A stretch of DNA of 64,000 bases from Daphnia pulex (taxonomy: Eukaryota > Arthropoda > Branchiopoda > Diplostraca > Daphniidae), in the NCBI RefSeq assembly GCF_021134715.1, contig NC_060027.1, positions 62,001 to 126,000 on the forward strand, given 5' to 3'. A model generated the notes under the pieces. It was not told the origin of the DNA. It did not search any database and was given only the letters and a program-made list of their open reading frames with translations. Positions 23,986 through 36,712 of the stretch are shown here, piece by piece. A program made the translations under genes and the position numbers. Every line of letters starts with the position of its first letter. Position 1 is the stretch's first letter.

Positions 23986-26900
23986 ATGGATGAGGAATTA
24001 ATACCGACGTCGGCAGCCATGCCCAGCATCACTGTGGTGCCCTCGTCCAGTTTGAGTTTCCCGACGTCGTCGCCGCCACCGACGCCCATCAGCCCGGCGT
24101 TGATTTATCCGAATTTGCAGCAGGAAATGATGGCCGAGGATCGGACGCCGTCTGCTGGAGTGACAATGAGGCAGCAGGAGAATAACGCCGAAGAAGTGAC
24201 AGGCGGTCAGCTGATGCCCAGCAATTCAAGTGCCGGCCAGGCCAACAGCAGTTACCTGGGCAGCGGGACTAGCGTCAATTACAGCGGCGGCAACGTGACG
24301 TTCCAGCACTCGTCTCCGCACCGGTCGAAAGCCAACCGGAAAAAATCAAGAAAATTGACGCTGACCCAAGTCTGTTCGGACGAGGCGGCCATGAAACAGC
24401 CGAAACAGCAGCAGTCACCGGAATCGCATAACAATCCGCATCAGAAAGTGACGATGGATGCCGATCGCATATCCAACAGTTCCAGTTTGATCGGCTTCGA
24501 GTCGGACAATTCGGCCACGACGGCCTCGACCTTGTCGTCGTCGTCGTCGCTCAAATCCGGGCCGGAGCGTAAAATCAACCGCATCTTTTCAATGTTGCAA
24601 TCCATGCAGCAGACATTCATGCAGCAGAATCAGCCGCCGCAACAACCACCCCAACAACCGCCTCCGCCGCAACAACAACCGCCGCCGCACCACCACCACC
24701 AAGGGAAACTACCCAAACCACAACAACAACAACAGGCTGAGCACATTTACGAGCAACCGCACAACAATCGATTCTCCGACAACCAGCATTCCGGCTCGGA
24801 TACGATCCAATCGCAAGACCGCCGAGGCCGTCAGATGCAGCTGGAATTGCAACAACAACAACAACAACAATCGTCGGCTCCGTCGCGCCAATTGTTGTAC
24901 GGGCTGGGCAGGAGCCAGGACTCGCTCATGTCCACCCGAATGTCCAGCAAGAATTTGATGGTCATCATCAACAGCGGCCACCACAACAACCCGTCCGGTC
25001 ACAGCAACAAAGGTCCGATTTACGCCAGCTGGAATGGATCGCAATACTCTGCCAACACTTACACGACGATGACGAGCGACGGAGCCGGCCAACCTCCGCC
25101 CATGACACACGCCATGCCCTACCACAAGGACGGAATGTATTACCCTATAAAACATACAATAATAATAATAATAATAGGGTAATGGTTGTATAATATGAGC
25201 GTCTATTTTTGGGTTGCAGGACGTCGCTGTTTATCGTGGGGAGTTCGACCTACGCCCAGTTGCTGATCGTCATGTGTATTGTTGCTGCCCTGTCTGAAGT
25301 CGTCACTCACAACGTTTCGTTCCTTTACTTCGAGGTCAGTAGAGTTGTTGCGTTTTATCATTTCTTTTTGATTTGATTTCTTGCTGCTGCTGCTGCTCTC
25401 AATGTCAACCCAGGAGTGGAGCAGCAAAGTTTATAAATCCATTACAAACTTTCACTTTTTCTTTTTTGCTTCTGGTGGGCGAGGGAAATTCTTTTTGGGA
25501 TATGCACAAGTCATTTGTTTTCTTTCCCATTGAGAGTCGAGTCTTTGCTCTACATTTCACTCCAGATTCCATCTGCTGTAGGTGTAACAGAGCGTGTGCG
25601 CAGGTATTAGATCTAGTTGTTGCAGCTGGCGGCCACACCCACTTGTCAACGACCAAAGCAAAAATGACGTATGCCTTTACTTCGACTCTGGGAAAAAGAG
25701 ATAAAGGTTCAATATGGAAATGTTTTTCGGCGAATTTCCAAACGAATTGGAACCAGTTTGGAAGCCATCAACGATGTAATGGCCAGTCGATAACAATTAG
25801 AGTTCTTTTTGGCATGTAAGGCGGTTGATATGGATATGGACGAGTTTGGATAAAATGCCAAGTAATTTTCCCAATTACACCGGGGGTTTGCAATGTACCT
25901 CTCCACCCATTTCCAGCTACCCATTTCTTATTCTCTCTAGGGTTTACCCTCGATCCCCCAACGTCATTTGGCGAGTCGATTTTTATTTTTATACCTTCGC
26001 GTGTGTCTATAGCGGAGGTGTGAGAAAACTAGGCTGCAACCTGATTCCCGGTTTATCGCCCAGTTCCAACAACAACTCGCGTTATTCTTTTCCTTTTTTG
26101 ATTTTATTTTTCACTTTTGATTTTTTTTGTTGTGGGGCGTACGACCTTGTCTCTCTCTCACCCACACACATACCTCTCTCTCTCTTATATTGTAACCTTC
26201 TAACTCCATTCATTTAGAGAGAGAGAAACCTGCTATATATTGCTGTTCGATCCATTCGCGCTGTATTGCCGCTCCAGATATTTGCGCCGATAGTTTTCTC
26301 GTGGACATATTTTCATAGTGCCTAGAGTCTGGGTGGTTTGGCATTTTTTATTTTATTAGAGCGACAGTCTGGACTCTTTTTCTAGCCAAGACAATTCAGG
26401 TCATTATCGTTGGGCTGCTCTGTGGGTTTCAATTTTTCCCAGCATTGTCGATTTTATTATTTGACAGCTGATGAAAGAGAATTTGATTGGCAGACGGTAT
26501 TGAAAGATCGGACTCTTTTTTGCGCAATGATTCACGCCTTGTTATTATGGTCCAGCAGAGTCAGGCTTTCATTCAAATCGCCCCCCTTTTTCTCCAGTGA
26601 GATAGACCTGAGTCGAGCCTTTTCATCGGCCGGAGAGAGAAAGCCGAACGAAACATTTCCCTTTTTATTTCGACACAAAATGTTGCTGCAATGTCTCGAG
26701 AGGTTAACAAGAATAACGAGCCACTGGTTTTTTGTTGGTTTTTTGGGCTTTGTTTTTGTGCAATCCCGTTCCATTCCTAGTAAAACTTCACCTCGTTAAA
26801 GGCCCTGAAATGTATTTCTCTCACTCGACGTCCAGCCAATAAAACAGAGAGAAAAAAAAGTCGAATCTAGGTTAATGAAAAACCTGTTTTTCCTTTTTTC

Positions 26901-29900
26901 TCTTTCCTTTTTCCACCCAACGTGTGCCGTGTCCTTTATTCTGCGAAAGGAAATGTCCTTTCTTCCCAACTGGCGTTGTATAGGTCTCTATCCTATTCTA
27001 TATATACCTACACCAGCAGGCGAAATGGACCATGTCACACATGATCGCCATTCACCACCCAAATTCATTTCTTTCATTTCTGATGGGAATAATCTAATAA
27101 CGATCGATTTGGTTTCATTTGATTGATCCGACGATAGACAAATGATGTAATAATAATGCTGGGTATATATATACGGCTGTTTTCTATTTTTACCTAAACA
27201 AAAGAAGTCCCGATTGCTCACCATTCGTCATCATTCGAGACGTGAAACAGAAACAAACAAAAAACGATCCCAGTTTAGTCGTGAACTGGCCACGTCATCG
27301 AATTTCATAGGGAAAAAGACCTTGTTATTTTATTGCCCCATAACACTTTTTTGTTTCCCCCCATCGCCTCCAGTCGCAATCAAAATCTCCTCCAGCAATG
27401 GCTGTGTTGATTCTATCCACACGACCCGGCACACCACCAGCAGAGTTTTTAAAATAAATAATTCATGTGAACAAGGGCTCGAATGTTCTTTTCGCATGTT
27501 CGCACAGAGAAAGGTTTCAAATGCAAATAGTCCATCATCGCGGGGGGTATATCTAGCGCATAATCAGCCGGAATTATTAGCAGCACAACTGTTTTGGGTT
27601 GTTCGACTTTTGATTTAGAGTTGGGCGTGTTCCAATTTCTACAAATGGATGACGTTGATGACGTCAATTAAAAACTAAAAATAGCAAATTGTTGATTTCC
27701 ATATTTAGATTTTCTTCGCCTTCCTGTACACGGTGTCCATCATCTTCTTCCTGTACGTCTTCGGCTATTTGCTGCGCTCCAAGCGGCGAAGGGAGGAGCG
27801 CAAGCGGCTCAGGAAGTTGAGCCGATGGCGGGAGTCGAACATGGCCAATCCGACCAACACGACGACGGCCGACGACGAGACCAGCGACTACGACAGCGTC
27901 CAGGTCGACAACAACAGGGGCGTGGCCGCCATATCCGGTCCGGCCATGTCCGTCGAGAACGAAATCGTCACCGCCCCCTCGCACCTGCGCCGGTTCTTCA
28001 ACAATTTCAGCGGCGAGCGCAGGAGGTTCAGCCGGTCCGATCCAGCCGAGGCGGAAGACAAGGGCGTCAGCCAGAATCCGCTTCCGGCTTCGCGCAAAAC
28101 CTCCGGCACAAAACAGTGGAGCCAGAATTTCGGGCTGGGCGGCGGAGAGTCCGGGCCGGGCGAAATCGTGTCGTACTGCACTATGACCAACAGCAGCGAC
28201 ATCACCACCCACAACGCGGCCGTCAACGGCCGGGGCAAAGCCAAAAAGACCAAAGTCTCGGACAACGAGCACAGCCACGGCAGTTTGTTCCTCCGGGCCG
28301 GCGCCGTGGCTTTCGGCCTGGGCACCATGATCTACGACGGCCTGGAATTTGGCGCATTCCTGGAAGTGCCGCCGGACTCGCCGTGTTTCGCTCTGCTCCG
28401 GGGAGTCAATCCGCTTTTGCACGCCGTTTTCGTCTTTCTCCAAATGTATTTCATCTTCGTCTCCTCCAGGGTAATTATTCGCAATTCAATTATTAAATTC
28501 AACCACCTGTCATTAAATCTCTTGTTAATTTAATTGCAGTTGAACATTCACAAATTCAAAGTGATTGCCCGGTTCGGGTTGATGCACTGCGTGGCCACCA
28601 ACGTTTGCGTTTGGATCCGCACTCTGGTCAGGGAGTCGCTCAAGGAAATCAACGGACATTACCATCACTACGACAAGTCGGCCAAGGCCGCCAGCTACCA
28701 GTCTCAGTTCACCAGTCAACCGGTGACGGATGGATACGATCCGGCATCCAACGCTCTGCTCCACCATTTGGTGGAAGCTGTGGCCGCCGTGGCCGGAAGC
28801 GAAGAAAGTTTCGAAGGTGGAACTTCCGTCTTTTTCGACATTGGTAACGTCACTCAAACTTTCAATTAATTAAATTATAACAAATGATATATCTTCATTT
28901 ATTTTTTTAGTGAATGAAACATTTGCGGATGCGCTGGCCGGTGCCACGACCCCCGCACCGATGGGCGGAGGCAAAAGCAAAAAGGAAATCAGTTTGTGGG
29001 AATTGACGGGCAACGTGTCGTGTGGCCGTCGCATCTTCCTGGGCAACATCATCATGGACGCCGCCCCTTTTCTCTACCCGTTCCTCATTGAATATTCGCT
29101 GATTGGCGCCGCCGTCCTTTACGTCATTTGGGAGCACATTGGACTCAATCCAAAGTAATTTCTATCAACAACATCTCCATGGCAACCAAATGTTGTAACG
29201 AAACAATTTGGACAGGTACAAGACGGAGGACAACAACCGCGGGATGAAAGACGAATCGATTTGGAACAGCCGAACTCGCCAGTTGCGGGTCGATTGCGTC
29301 GGGGCCTCCAAGGGACTTTTCATGGGCCTCTTTTTCCTGACGGCCTCGCTCCTCTGCCTCGTCCTCTTCTTCATCTTTGTGCCCATGCCGCAATTCAAAC
29401 GGCTGGGCCTCATTCTGGGTGATGCCGCTCATTGCACTTTGCTTATCGTTTCCATCATCGCCATGGCCATCGGCGCTTACAGGTTTCCATCCATCTTTCA
29501 TTTTTTAATTAATCCACCAGAATTTTTTAATCATTTTGAAATCTAATTTCTAGGGCCCGGCACCTTCACTTTCATTCAGAGCACATGGAGGAGCTGGGCA
29601 GCATTTTACTTCGAATCTCCGCCCTGGGCATTTTCGGCTACTCGGCATTTTCGATGATTGCCGGAGCGCTGGGCAGTTCGGACGAAGAACCGCCCACTTT
29701 GGTCTTCATCAACGGCCTCTTGTCCGTCATCGAAGTGACGGTGCAGACGATTTTCATCTCGGACATGTCCCGACGGAGCGTCAACACAGCCGAGCAGGAC
29801 CTGGAGAAGCCGGGCAGACAGTCCGTCACTTTCCTACTCATCACCAACATGACCCTGTGGCTGGTCTACACTTTTGAAATGCAGAAAGTCGAAGCCAATC

Positions 29901-30085
29901 CCGTCCAGCTCAACTTTTACGGCTTCCTGCCGTGGTCCATCGTCCAGCGCATCTCGTTGCCCCTGTGCATCTTTTACCGGTTCCATTCGGCCATGGTCTA
30001 CGCTGAAATCTGGAAGAATTCCTTCAGATACCACGGGCCGCCCATGGAGGAAACCATAGCCGTCGGTGGTTCTGCAGTTCATTGA
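23986..30085 (+). CDS. Otopetrin-family proton channel
   Basis: Seven exons: 23986-25136, 25220-25334, 27709-28470, 28540-28843, 28911-29154, 29216-29482 and 29554-30085, giving 1124 residues with every junction in phase. Otopetrins are homodimeric-barrel proton channels of the plasma membrane; fly members mediate acid taste. Exon 1 codes a disordered N-terminus of about 380 residues rich in Ser, Gln and Pro (polyQ/polyP around residues 200-300). Membrane segments start in exon 2 (STYAQLLIVMCIVAALSEVV) and continue through IFFAFLYTVSIIFFLYVFGY, RAGAVAFGLGTMIYDGLEFG, HAVFVFLQMYFIFVSSR, the DAAPFLYPFLIEYSLIGAAV region, and the C-terminal QLNFYGFLPWSIVQRISLPL plus FYRFHSAMVYAEIWK, which are typical family motifs. 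A basic loop (RSKRRREERKRLRKL) follows the second segment. ATG 23986 was chosen as the first in-frame ATG. Intron 2 is 2.4 kb. The exon 1 donor AT|GTATTA is inferred from phase (it rebuilds Met before TSLFIVG). Confidence 0.92.
25335..27708 (+). other. Long second intron of the otopetrin gene
   Basis: A 2374-nt intron between the first and second membrane-segment exons, far longer than the others in this gene (about 60-85 nt). It holds CT-rich simple repeats near 26150-26230 and no convincing nested gene. Open frames of 80-148 codons inside it have no recognisable features. Long introns at this position often hold enhancers, which is only an inference here. Confidence 0.6.
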
Positions 30086-32586
30086 GAAAAACAGCTCCTG
30101 TATAGGTCTGAAATGAGGATGTTATATTTATTCCGAATTCCGTAAGTAAGTTGATGTTGAATCTTCCATCCATCGAATCCTAACTTTTTCTTCCTGGAAG
30201 ACAATTTCGCATTGTTCTTGGGTGTTGTTCCCATATCACTATTAGTTTTAATCCCGTAATGTAGGCAATTGAATTAGAGTTTATCTATTTTCTATATAAT
30301 CGAATAACCAAATGTATAAATAATTGTACATTGTATATTTAATTCGTAAGGACTGAGATATTTGTGTCTTTCAAGGAGGTTACAAGAATTTAGCGCATCG
30401 ATGCAATTTGGAAATGGCTTGCAATCGTCTTTGATATCACGTTCATCTATCCAATCCTTTTTATCATGTACATTTAGGTGAACATTCGCCCATCCCTCCC
30501 CTATACCCCTATTAGATTTTTATTCATTTTCTTATCGAGTCTAATTAGAAAATGTTGATCCGAATTCATTTGAAACATGTTTCCTAGACATGTACTGGAC
30601 GTTATTTAACCAGTTGACAATTGGACGCCTCGCCAAGTTTGACACGACCATTGTAGAATCAAGTTGAACTTATAACAGAATGCATCAAAGATTTGAAAGC
30701 CGAGTTCAAACCGGAAAACAACTAAAAATTGGAACCACGTAGTCATGTAGCAATTTTTACTCTTATATAATATTGGTGCGACCCAATTGCATTCGTTGGC
30801 GTAATATCAAAGACGAGAGCAACAATTTCGGCCAATTTGATTATTTCCTTTTTTTTTAAATAAAATTTTGAAATGATGACGTCATCCATACGGACAATAC
30901 ACGGTCACGACAGCAAAAATGCAACAACTTTGTATCCCATTTTCATCGACAACGTTGTGAAAAGAAAAGAGCCCAGCCAATGTAATCGAGTCTGTTTCAG
31001 GTGTCCGTCATCCCTTTGTGCGTGTTGTTTCCGACCGGCTGGTCACGCGACAGGCTCTCCAAAAGGTGCTGCTGGCTCCCGCATGTGAAATGAATCGGCC
31101 TGTCTGTCACATGGACAAAAAGAGATGAATAATGTATTCAAAATTTGACCGCCGGCCCGTCTCGCCTCACAATCTGTCCAACATGCCTGTCCATCATTTG
31201 CTGTGAGGTAGCACTGGGGCTCGAGATTAGTCAAACTTGTGACACATCTCCCATCGTCTTGTCGACAATCTCGTTTCTTTTTTTTCCCAAAAAATGTTTG
31301 ACATGAGGCATAAACGTGACGACTACTCGGCAGGTATTTTCAATTTTCTTTTTCAAATAAATAAAAAAATTTTAAGATATGGCTCATGTGCTGTTGTTTT
31401 ATTCCAATTTTGGCATTCATTTTCTAATTTTGCCACCATTTCGCTTTCGCTTTTTGCCCTCCAAATAGGGTGTGTCCAAGGTGAGTTGATACTGACCGGC
31501 CTCGGGTGAAATCTAACGGCATTCCTGCACCTGTTTGACCTCATACAAAATTTGAAAAAATTTAAAACGAACAAAGGGAGGAGTTACGTAATGCAAAGTC
31601 GTTTGCTAATCACTCCCCTACACACTCTAATGCTGGAATTGAATTAATTTTGATTCCTTGATTCATTTGTTCCTATAGCTCTAGGTTCCCCTTTGGCACA
31701 TTGGCACTCGTCATAGAGCAAGTGGCCCAACTCCCAAGGTGATTATCAGTGATTATTATATTATGAAACCTTATCATTGTTTCTTTAATCAAGTTTTTGT
31801 TGCTATCCACATCAGAGACCGGGTGGATCCAGCCTTAGAGGATTGTGGTGCAACACAAAGTCAGGCGTGATCACGTAATCACATAATCATCCGAGTCAAA
31901 TAACAAGGTGAAAACTCGCAATCTTTCGACGAACTGGTTTTTCAACTGCCCAAGGAGGTGAAATCCGGCCATCATTTGGAGGACAATTGAACTGGCAACT
32001 GGATGTCTACCAAGTCTATATCAAGGATGACCAGTTATTGAAAAGCCTGCAGCATCACAATTTGACTGGCAAAAATCACGCCAAATTTAATTCACTTTGC
32101 TGGATTAGATCGGAGCCATCCATCTCAATTGAGGGAACGTAGCCGCCACCACATTTATTACTGATTGAATTGGTGCTGTTCAAAACAAACGATTCAACAC
32201 GTCAAACAGAAAGTTAGACGAGAGTCAATTATTCTGCCGAGACATACAGATTAGTTATTAGTGGAATTAAGGACACACCTTTATAGTTAAACATAACGAC
32301 ACTAAAGACATCTAGGATGTCGTATGATGGCCGGATTAGCGTCTACTGGTCGTCTGTGATGGTTGGACAATTAATTAGTAGATCGATGATGATATTAGAC
32401 AACTTCTTACATGGTGCAATTTATAGCCACGACTTTGTTAACATTCGCGGAAATAGTTATGCGGGGAAAAAAAATGTTTATTCCGTAAAAATCTCATTAT
32501 GGAACTTACAAAGTTGTTCCACGTTAATGTAATGTCAGGAAAACTACGGTTAGCGTTACACTGTCAAAATCGTTGAATTAGTGCAA
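30086..32586. other. Otopetrin 3' region and gene-poor interval, with possible orphan exons
   Basis: After the otopetrin stop the sequence is AT-rich. Between 31680 and 31870 two splice-bounded segments join in frame on the plus strand: 31680-31738 (acceptor TCCTATAG) and a second from about 31816 (acceptor CACATCAG). Together they read RFPFGTLALVIEQVAQLPRD and on to a TGA stop at about 31870. No start exon is evident, so it may be part of a noncoding transcript or a small unknown gene. Nothing else is supported. Confidence 0.3.
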
Positions 32587-33019
32587 CTAATAAAACCATC
32601 TTTTGAAAGGGCCGCCGGAGTATACTGGTCCGATTCTTAGAAATCCAGCTGGGCCGAAGTTGTTGTACTTGTCCAAGTCACCATTGAAGCCAGGGTTTTG
32701 GAATTCTGTTTTAAACAGTTGAAAATGTAATAACCGCACTATTATAACGTTTATTGTCCTCTTACCGGTTTCCATTTGGCCAAGGAGCAATCCTATCTCG
32801 ACGGGGGCTTGGGTGGTGGCAGAAGATGGAAACATCTCAGCAAAGAGTTTGTCGATTTCAACATCACGTTCACGACGGTTGGCTGGAACAGCGCTGGTCA
32901 AAGTCAAAATGGCCAACAGGACACAAAGGCTCAGCTGTCGTTTGTTTGCAAAAAGAATGATACCACTTGAATCGTTTATATTGGAATAAAAATTGACTTA
33001 CCAGGATAGGACGACTCAT
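32587..33019 (-). CDS. Small secreted peptide precursor 1 (MSR-leader family)
   Basis: Three exons: 33019-33002 (codes MSRPIL), 32934-32766 and 32705-32587, giving 101 residues with phases 0 and 1. The leader MSRPILLSLCVLLAILTLTS is a signal peptide split by the first intron after six codons, the same design as the peptide genes at 38.9, 51.6 and 54.7 kb. A basic stretch, ANRRERD, follows the signal and could be a processing site. The mature part is Phe/Gly/Pro-rich (NNFGPAGFLRIGPVYSGGPF) and ends FKRWFY. A TATA box sits 66 nt before the ATG. It is a divergent member: it lacks the SHERY/SHERF ending of its relatives. Function unknown; a cuticular or antimicrobial peptide is possible. Confidence 0.65.
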
Positions 33020-33084
33020 GTTGCTGTTGATTGTTTAACGATTGCTCAAGTACTAAGATGCCGATTGGAGATCAGTCGAAGACC

Positions 33085-33091
33085 TTTTATA
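33085..33091 (-). promoter_or_regulatory. TATA box of peptide gene 1
   Basis: TATAAAA on the minus strand in context AGTATAAAAGG; its ATG-proximal end is exactly 66 nt from the ATG at 33019. Confidence 0.65.
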
Positions 33092-36000
33092 CTGCGAGAT
33101 CCCAAAGTATGGGCAAGTCACCAAACGTACCAGCAAGTAGACGGGAAAAGAAGCGAACCAATTATATATGTAAAACTCCAGCAATCGCAAAGTTGTTTGG
33201 AGGATGATGAAACAGCAAGAGTTCTTTGGGGGAACACCCAGGGTGGAGAGGCACCTGAGATGAGAAAAAGAAAAGATGAAAGCAGAGTAGATGGCCAATC
33301 GCGTGTGATTACCCAAATAGTGTGACGCCGATTTCCAGTTCCACACTTAACTTATTCTCCACACGTTTTCGTTTGACTTTTCTCGCCATTTTTTAAATCT
33401 TTTTCTTGATCGGACACACAGCACCCCAATCAACGTTTCACGTTATTTGCATGCAACTTGGTGAGCATTACATGTATATTCAATCAACCCTTAATTATAC
33501 ATTTCACATCATCTTGAAAAGGATGGGTTTGGTGGTGTCTACTTCTGAAGCTAAACCATTCAAATGAATTCTATAATTTCAGATGGAATAATCAAAAGCT
33601 ATGAATACGGGTACTTAAAATGTATCTTAAGAGTCACCGTATTTCACCTGAAGTACCATAGTATAAATAATAGCGACCTTCACTTCCTCAACTTGTGTTC
33701 AGCAGTTGGATTTTGGATTCATCAAAGTGCAGTGTGTAGTACAGAAGTGTCTTGCCTGCATAATTGCATTTTAAAAAAGGTTTAACTTGAATTCTGGTTT
33801 TTAGAAAATTTCAATTTATTACATAAATTTTAAGGTTATACTCATCTTGGAAGAATAGCTGTGGCTGCTCCTCCTCTTCCAGTGTTGTTGCAATTCATAT
33901 ATTAGCCAGCAGCTACTTGTTTAGTTGTTTCCCTTTGTACCGTTGTACGTCCCATGAAAAACTTGGTAATTCTTCTTTACTTGTTTATGAATATTCAGTA
34001 GCATTTGCTTATTCATCAATAGAGCATTGTTCTTTCTTCAAATGTTTCCAATGTAGAAAAATTAGTATGCACATGACGTTTCAGCCCAAAAAGGGCAACA
34101 AGACAACAACAACCAAAACAAGTTTGTCAGACTGTCGTCTGCTTATTTCCATTTTCCAGTGAGAATGGATGTGAAAATGGCTGCTCTCCAGTCTCTACAT
34201 CATGCAACTTTACATCCGCGCGATTACATCTGAGTGACAAAAGTCTCATCCGCTGATGATTGTTAAGTTTATTTCTTCAACGAAATTTAAAAAAAAAGAA
34301 CATTTTTTTCTTGGAATTGAATTTGTGGTGGACACATTTTGTGTCAATAGTTTTGTGTGTATAGTCTAACCTACTGCCTGGAGTGCCTGCCCTCATGGAA
34401 AATTTGTCCGGAATGATTAGCAGTTTCAAATCCAGGTAGGAATATTTGGTCTCCATGTCATTATTCTTCGTTTATTGGTTATGATTTGTATCATGATTGT
34501 CGGCCATTTGTTTTGGGCGTTTTTTGTGAAGGGGTGGGGGGAAACAGGTTTCTTTGTTCAAGGTTATGCAATCCGGACTCACCTAACCTTATCTCGACCC
34601 ACCCTCCTACTACACTCTACTACACCGTTCCAACTACTCCGCCTTTTTCTCCGCTGTTCTTTTGTTTTTTAACGGATGACAGGATTGAATAGGGTAGGAA
34701 TAGGATCTTGAGGGATTTTTTAAAAATGCAATTAATGTAATTAGAAAAAGGCGAGATGAGGTTAAACTATCGTTGCAATTCTCTTCGTTCTTGACCGCGT
34801 CCATTGCATCCCCTGTCTCCATGCCCATCGAGTCCTTGAGACTGTCAGCTGTTCGATAACAAGCGGCCCGTCGTGTCCATCTTGCTGTTTGTTCCGTGCA
34901 ACTCTTTCCCGTACCTCAGCCATATGACCAAAACCACCAACAGTGCGCAGCACAAACCCAACTGTTTTTAGACCGAAATTTGTTTAATAAGTAATATTAG
35001 TTGCATTAGAAATGAACACTGAAACTTACTAGCCTTGTTACTAGCACTCTTTGACTCGTGTTAATGAAAGCGTCCGCTTATGCTGGATGGGCTAACTTGG
35101 ATGATGATTGTCGAGTGAAATCAACGCAGAATTGATCTAATCCTTTTTACAGGCGTGTTGGGATTTTCCTTATTGATTCGAATCGATATCAATCTTGTAT
35201 ACCGAAATCATTTTTTGAAAGGCTGACCTATTTTTGTGGTTATCTATAATATCTGTGATTTCGCGTTGATTAAATTCGACACGTCATTCAGGTGAATCCC
35301 CGAGAGTCTCGACAACCGACTTGAACCGGAGTTTGAAAAATTGAATAACTTGTTCAGTCTTCCTTTTTTTAAAAAAAATTTTCTGCGTCCATTATGCAAA
35401 TTGTTTTTATTTCACGTTCGACTGTAGTCTACGAAATATCGGCAAATAACATTTGAAACCTGCTTGCTCATCACAGGTTAGGTTAGTAGCCAACTCGTTT
35501 GAACTGGATACCCAACCGACTTCAACCTGCCGAGAAAGTCAACTGAATAATCAAATTTGATTTTTGCGTGTTGAGCAACAAAACTAACTAGAGGATCGCT
35601 ATACAATCTGATTTTTTTACTATACTACTAAACAAATTCATAGCGTTTGAAACGAGTGGATTATTGTAGTCGTAAGGCGAATATTACCGTCAGGCTTTTT
35701 TCGAAATGTTATTCCAGATACGACGGTATACAAATCCTTGTATGGTCTCATGGTGTTAGGCAGACTGGAGTGAACTCGTGGATGGAAGAAAATAAAAAGA
35801 AGAAAATGATGTAACAGGGTCGTCGTGTGATTGTGTTGCAGTAGCCGTTTTAGTGTAATCGACTTTTGGTCAGTTCGTCAGCAATCCTATAGGAATGGCA
35901 AATGTATTTGAATTTGGCGGGCTTTTCTATAGACTTTCAAGTATTGGTTCTTTTGTGCTATTTTTATTTACTTTGATCTTGAACGGGTTATTGTCAACAA

Positions 36001-36130
36001 GGTCTTTTGACGGCTGCATGTACGTCAGACTTCCTCCATTGGAGCGGCCAAGGATTGAGGAAAATGAATTATTTACTGCGCATTATTCAGATTGCCATTT
36101 TGTTGCGTCACATGCGGAACGACTTACTAA
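33092..36130. other. Gene-poor interval
   Basis: No supported gene. A short plus-strand open piece, MENLSGMISSFKSR, at about 34395-34437 ends at a GTAGGA donor but no matching downstream exon could be identified. A 63-codon minus-strand frame near 34762-34953 is Arg-rich without recognisable motifs. The rest is AT-rich. Confidence 0.35.
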
Positions 36131-36131
36131 C

Positions 36132-36138
36132 TATAAAA
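36132..36138 (+). promoter_or_regulatory. TATA box of the small secreted protein at 36.2 kb
   Basis: TATAAAA 98 nt before the ATG at 36236. Its position argues that a longer overlapping open frame starting at 35895 is not the real coding region. Confidence 0.5.
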
Positions 36139-36235
36139 CAAGGATAAATAACACCGTCTCTTGTCATAATTTGAGTCCAGCTCCGTTCGACAACTTTGGT
36201 TTTCTCGAGTTCTTTGATGGTCGGTTATCAGCGAT

Positions 36236-36712
36236 ATGAAGGTAAACGGTAAATACTCAATTCTTATTATATTTTGTTTTGTTTTAATTCTTATTCTATC
36301 TGTTTAGAATGTTATCGTTAGCGTCTTGTTCGTGATGGCCGTTCAAATCCAGTTTACGGCCAACGCTTACGCTGTTTATCCTGCCCTATCCATACCAAAG
36401 TGGTTCTCCGAGCCATTCGACTACGCCCCTATTAGTCCGGACAACTATCCTGATGTTGCTGTAGCTGGCCTTTGGGCTTATTTATCCGTTTCCCCAGTTG
36501 GCCAAGTGGTCGAGCAGGTTCCTTACATCTTGACTGATGTTCCAGGCTTCCTCAGCCATCAGGACGCTTCCGCTCCTGTGGTGTCCAGCAGCGATCTAGT
36601 CCGCACGAAGCGCAAAAACGTTTTGCATTACCGAAATGGCGAATTCAGACCTATTCTCTGTTCTCCACGCCTATGCCTCATCGAAAGGCCAATGGGAGAG
36701 GCGGAAGAATAA
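36236..36712 (+). CDS. Small secreted protein with basic processing site
   Basis: Two exons: 36236-36241 (only ATG AAG) and 36308-36712, giving 136 residues. The joined start MKNVIVSVLFVMAVQIQFTA is a typical signal peptide cut near TANA-YA. The mature region is rich in Pro, Tyr, Val and Ala (KWFSEPFDYAPISPDNYPDV) and contains a strongly basic RTKRK at about residue 100, a candidate convertase site, followed by a tail with two Cys (ILCSPRLCLIE). An AATAAA poly(A) signal overlaps the stop codon (36708-36713), so the 3' untranslated region must be very short. The family is not recognised; it may be a cuticle-type or secreted peptide precursor. It lies next to a similarly built gene at 37.4 kb. 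Confidence 0.65.

Noticed and set aside
24709..25155. 148-codon Arg/Val-rich minus-strand frame
   Set aside because: Antisense of the polyQ/polyP-coding exon of otopetrin; composition is explained by the repeat.
25158..25182. AAT trinucleotide run at the apparent end of otopetrin exon 1 as coding (poly-Ile)
   Set aside because: The phase-correct donor at 25137 removes it and rebuilds a Met codon joining directly to the first membrane segment; the run is intronic.
27664..28496. Long open frames on both strands over otopetrin exon 3 (259 codons minus, 223 codons plus)
   Set aside because: GC-rich coding sequence keeps the other frames open. Only the otopetrin frame has membrane segments, correct splice phases and family motifs.
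34762..34953. 63-codon Arg-rich minus-strand frame
   Set aside because: No splice partners, signal, domain or relative; chance open frame likely.
35895..36239. 114-codon plus-strand frame with a hydrophobic segment
   Set aside because: It ends inside the start region of the spliced gene at 36236, a TATA box lies within it, and no domain or relative is visible. Better read as upstream sequence.
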